Shown here in pieces: positions 62,901 to 64,000 of a stretch of DNA of 64,000 nucleotides (the stretch's first letter is position 1; every line of letters starts with the position of its first letter). Source of the DNA: Siphonodentalium dalli (taxonomy: Eukaryota > Mollusca > Scaphopoda > Gadilida > Siphonodentaliidae); NCBI GenBank assembly GCA_032622095.1, contig CP136063.1, positions 181,577,956-181,641,955 on the forward strand. The letters are read 5' to 3'. The position numbers and the translations under genes are program-made. The notes below the pieces were generated by a model. The model had not been told where the DNA came from and searched no databases. It worked only from the letters and a program-made list of their open reading frames with translations.

Positions 62901-64000
62901 ACACACTGACACAGCATCGTTGTTGGTGTGTGGAAAAAAATATCCTTTAATCTTTTGGAACATGACATGACAGACTTTTTGATAATTTATGGAATTGGTA
63001 AGTATCCCTGAAGTAGATTTCTTGCCATTATTTAATCTCTTAATTATTATTATTATTTTTTTTTCTTAATTACCCGAATCAAGGAAAATTTAATTTCAGC
63101 TAAGATATTTCACCGCAAATTACACTCGACTGCATTAGAAACAGACCACTTTATTATGCCTTTATAGACAAAAAATATACACAATCTTCAGTTTTCTTCA
63201 CAAAGAAGAAATTTATAGTCTTGAAATCGGGTTTTTATAAGTTTTTGTTGTTGTAATTGTAGCTAGGAAGATATACACCATCTTTAAGCCGTTTGATCTA
63301 AATAGTTCTTACCAGAAATTAATACCAATTTGCGTCATTGCAGAAGTAACGCCACATGTTTCGCCTATGGACAGACTGGCGCAGGTAAGACCTACACAAT
63401 GCTTGGTTCTCAGGATATCCCTGGATTGTACCTTCTTGCTGCACAAGATATATTCTCTATCATGGAATCTGGCCAGTATGGCAGGAATCTCAAACTCTGG
63501 GTCAGCTATTTTGAGATCTACTGTGGTCAGTTATTCGATCTTTTGAACAAAAGGAACAGGTATGATTAACCCTTTCATGACGGGAGATTCCTGAATTTGT
63601 TTTTAAACCCTGTGCCTACATGTGTATGCATTCTATTTTATATGTGAGTCTCCCATAGGGAGCCTCGCATATATAAGAGAATACATTGGCCTTATAAGCC
63701 AGTGCGTTTTCTTATATTTGCAAGGCTCCCTGTGGGAGCCTTGCATATTTAAGAGAATGCACTGGCACATGATATTTAATGCTGCACCAGCGCAGTCCCC
63801 ATCATGAAAGGGTCCGTTATGAAGGAACATATTATGTTTTAGTTGTGTATGTTTCAATGTTCTATTTTGGAGATAAATGTACTCTATTGAGTTGAATATT
63901 CTGGGATTTAAGCATGAAAAAGCATTAGGGTAACCTTTAGTCCATGTCTGCTCGCAGCAAAGATATTTGGATAGTGATACCGTACTGACCCGCGTTTAGG
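59171..64000 (+). CDS. KIF24: Kinesin-like protein KIF24 (kinesin-13 family), 5' part of gene
   Basis: Exons 59171-59943 (coding from ATG 59200), 61667-61764 and 63344-63559 join in phase. The gene continues past the window. Residues 1-66 form a SAM domain ([20 protein letters not shown] ... [12 protein letters not shown]). Residues about 67-195 are a polar linker including GYNYGLP, also present before the motor in vertebrate KIF24. The motor starts about residue 200 ([16 protein letters not shown]) and includes the P-loop GQTGAGKT (63369-63392). An N-terminal SAM plus internal motor is the KIF24 layout. The vertebrate protein is a centriolar microtubule depolymerase that restrains cilium assembly. 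Switch I, switch II and the C-terminal region lie beyond base 64000. Confidence 0.92.
60404..60616. repeat. MITE family B, copy 10 (full length)
   Basis: 213 bp, CAGTAATGCCC to GGGCATTACTG between TA dinucleotides, with nearly perfect arms. In KIF24 intron 1; same length as copies 1 and 2. Confidence 0.9.
61205..61305. repeat. MITE family D fragment, copy 6
   Basis: aggtgtccaggagttgaatt, 'tagtgacgttactcagcata' and 'ctcattctgcttaggcctca'. A single degenerate hairpin plus start of spacer, in KIF24 intron 1. Confidence 0.6.
61380..61620. repeat. MITE family G copy
   Basis: tactaaatactcattggcga at the left pairs with 'ccatttagtatagaaagggt' at the right. The internal 'cacccctccaaataaataat' and 'gataactgggagggagaatc' are shared with 13380-13470, 20920-21030 and 41305-41350. 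In KIF24 intron 1, 45 bp before the next exon. Confidence 0.65.
61667..61764 (+). CDS. KIF24: KIF24 second coding exon
   Basis: 98 nt, acceptor tttttctttcag, donor CTGA|gtgagtac. Phase 0 start ([20 protein letters not shown]), phase 2 end. 'F.FDEVF....N.DVY...A.PLI' is the standard kinesin motor block before the P-loop. Confidence 0.95.
62461..62900. mobile_element. Small element with inverted 'gggctccaaataaa' ends
   Basis: caactctcgggctccaaata at the left and 'tttatttggagcccaagagt' at the right are complementary. Near both ends 'aataaaagtgcaggcccaaa' or 'aataaacgtgcagacccaaa' words repeat. About 440 bp in KIF24 intron 2, non-coding. Confidence 0.65.
63090..63295 (+). repeat. Dispersed repeat family H, copy 2
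   Basis: Collinear with 9685-9880 (gttgttgtaattgt, then gatatacaccatctttaa). Ends about 50 bp before a KIF24 exon. Confidence 0.5.
63344..63559 (+). CDS. KIF24: KIF24 third coding exon: P-loop of the motor
   Basis: 216 nt, acceptor cgtcattgcag, donor ACAG|gtatgatt. The first A completes Glu (GA|A). Reads [20 protein letters not shown], then [14 protein letters not shown] and [20 protein letters not shown]. The [11 protein letters not shown]-binding loop is intact. Ends at phase 2. Confidence 0.96.
63565..63815. repeat. MITE family A, copy 8 (full element)
   Basis: ttaaccctttcatgacggga at the left and 'cccatcatgaaagggt' at the right bound two hairpins (63620-63690 and 63697-63765). This is the most complete view of the family's outer ends. 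It begins 6 bp after a KIF24 donor site. Confidence 0.8.
63816..64000. other. KIF24: KIF24 intron 3, start
   Basis: No further exon before the window edge. The next expected exon would continue the motor with the segment after LLNKRNR. Confidence 0.7.

Overview
This is a window of animal nuclear DNA, not prokaryotic. The genes have short exons with GT/AG introns, and about two thirds of the visible structure is transposon-derived. Three host genes match conserved metazoan families. The repeat load (ggccataactctgg-type repeats, CCAT arrays, many small foldback elements) and the THAP/DDE plus SWIM-type element suggest a lophotrochozoan invertebrate, most likely a marine mollusc. The species is an inference; only 'animal' is certain.

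Host genes. (1) Minus strand, 27126 down to 8103: the catalytic alpha subunit of mitochondrial NAD-dependent isocitrate dehydrogenase (IDH3A), with nine exons placed by splice sites and phase. The last exon (about 27 residues in other animals) was not found and may lie left of base 1. (2) Minus strand, 42871 down to 37683: a complete three-exon ARL14EP-like gene (ARF7EP_C cysteine-rich domain, 163 residues). (3) Plus strand, 59171 to beyond 64000: the start of a KIF24-type kinesin-13 gene (SAM domain, linker, then motor domain through the P-loop).

Mobile DNA. 3525-4961 is a pogo/Tigger-like DDE transposase with two in-frame TGA codons. 45914-53993 looks like one decayed ISL2EU-like DNA transposon. 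It carries a rightward SWIM-domain ORF and a leftward THAP + helix-turn-helix + DDE transposase. A hAT-like element (46799-47345) sits at the junction of the two ORFs. A 5.1-kb foldback element (48395-53470) fills the intron that splits the THAP finger. Just outside it, 54298-54848 is a chimera of a THAP exon fragment and a retrotransposon 3' end, flanked by a 14-bp direct repeat. 55250-56395 is a non-LTR reverse transcriptase fragment.

Small repeats. At least five families of hairpin MITEs recur: A, nested palindromes, 8 copies; B, 213-bp CAGTAATGCC foldback at TA sites, 10 copies; C, long-armed; D, hairpin-in-hairpin, 6 copies; G, TTAACCCTTTCTATACT ends. Three elements share TTAA targets and AGG-AC ends. 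An array of about 160-bp units is inserted in a CCAT array. Exact or near-exact palindromes lie at 39905-39975 and 44742-44792. In IDH3A, a 3' splice site has been tandemly copied eight times (14871-15127). No tRNA gene, CRISPR array or bacterial-type operon was seen. Exon edges and repeat families were worked out by eye; no database search was run.
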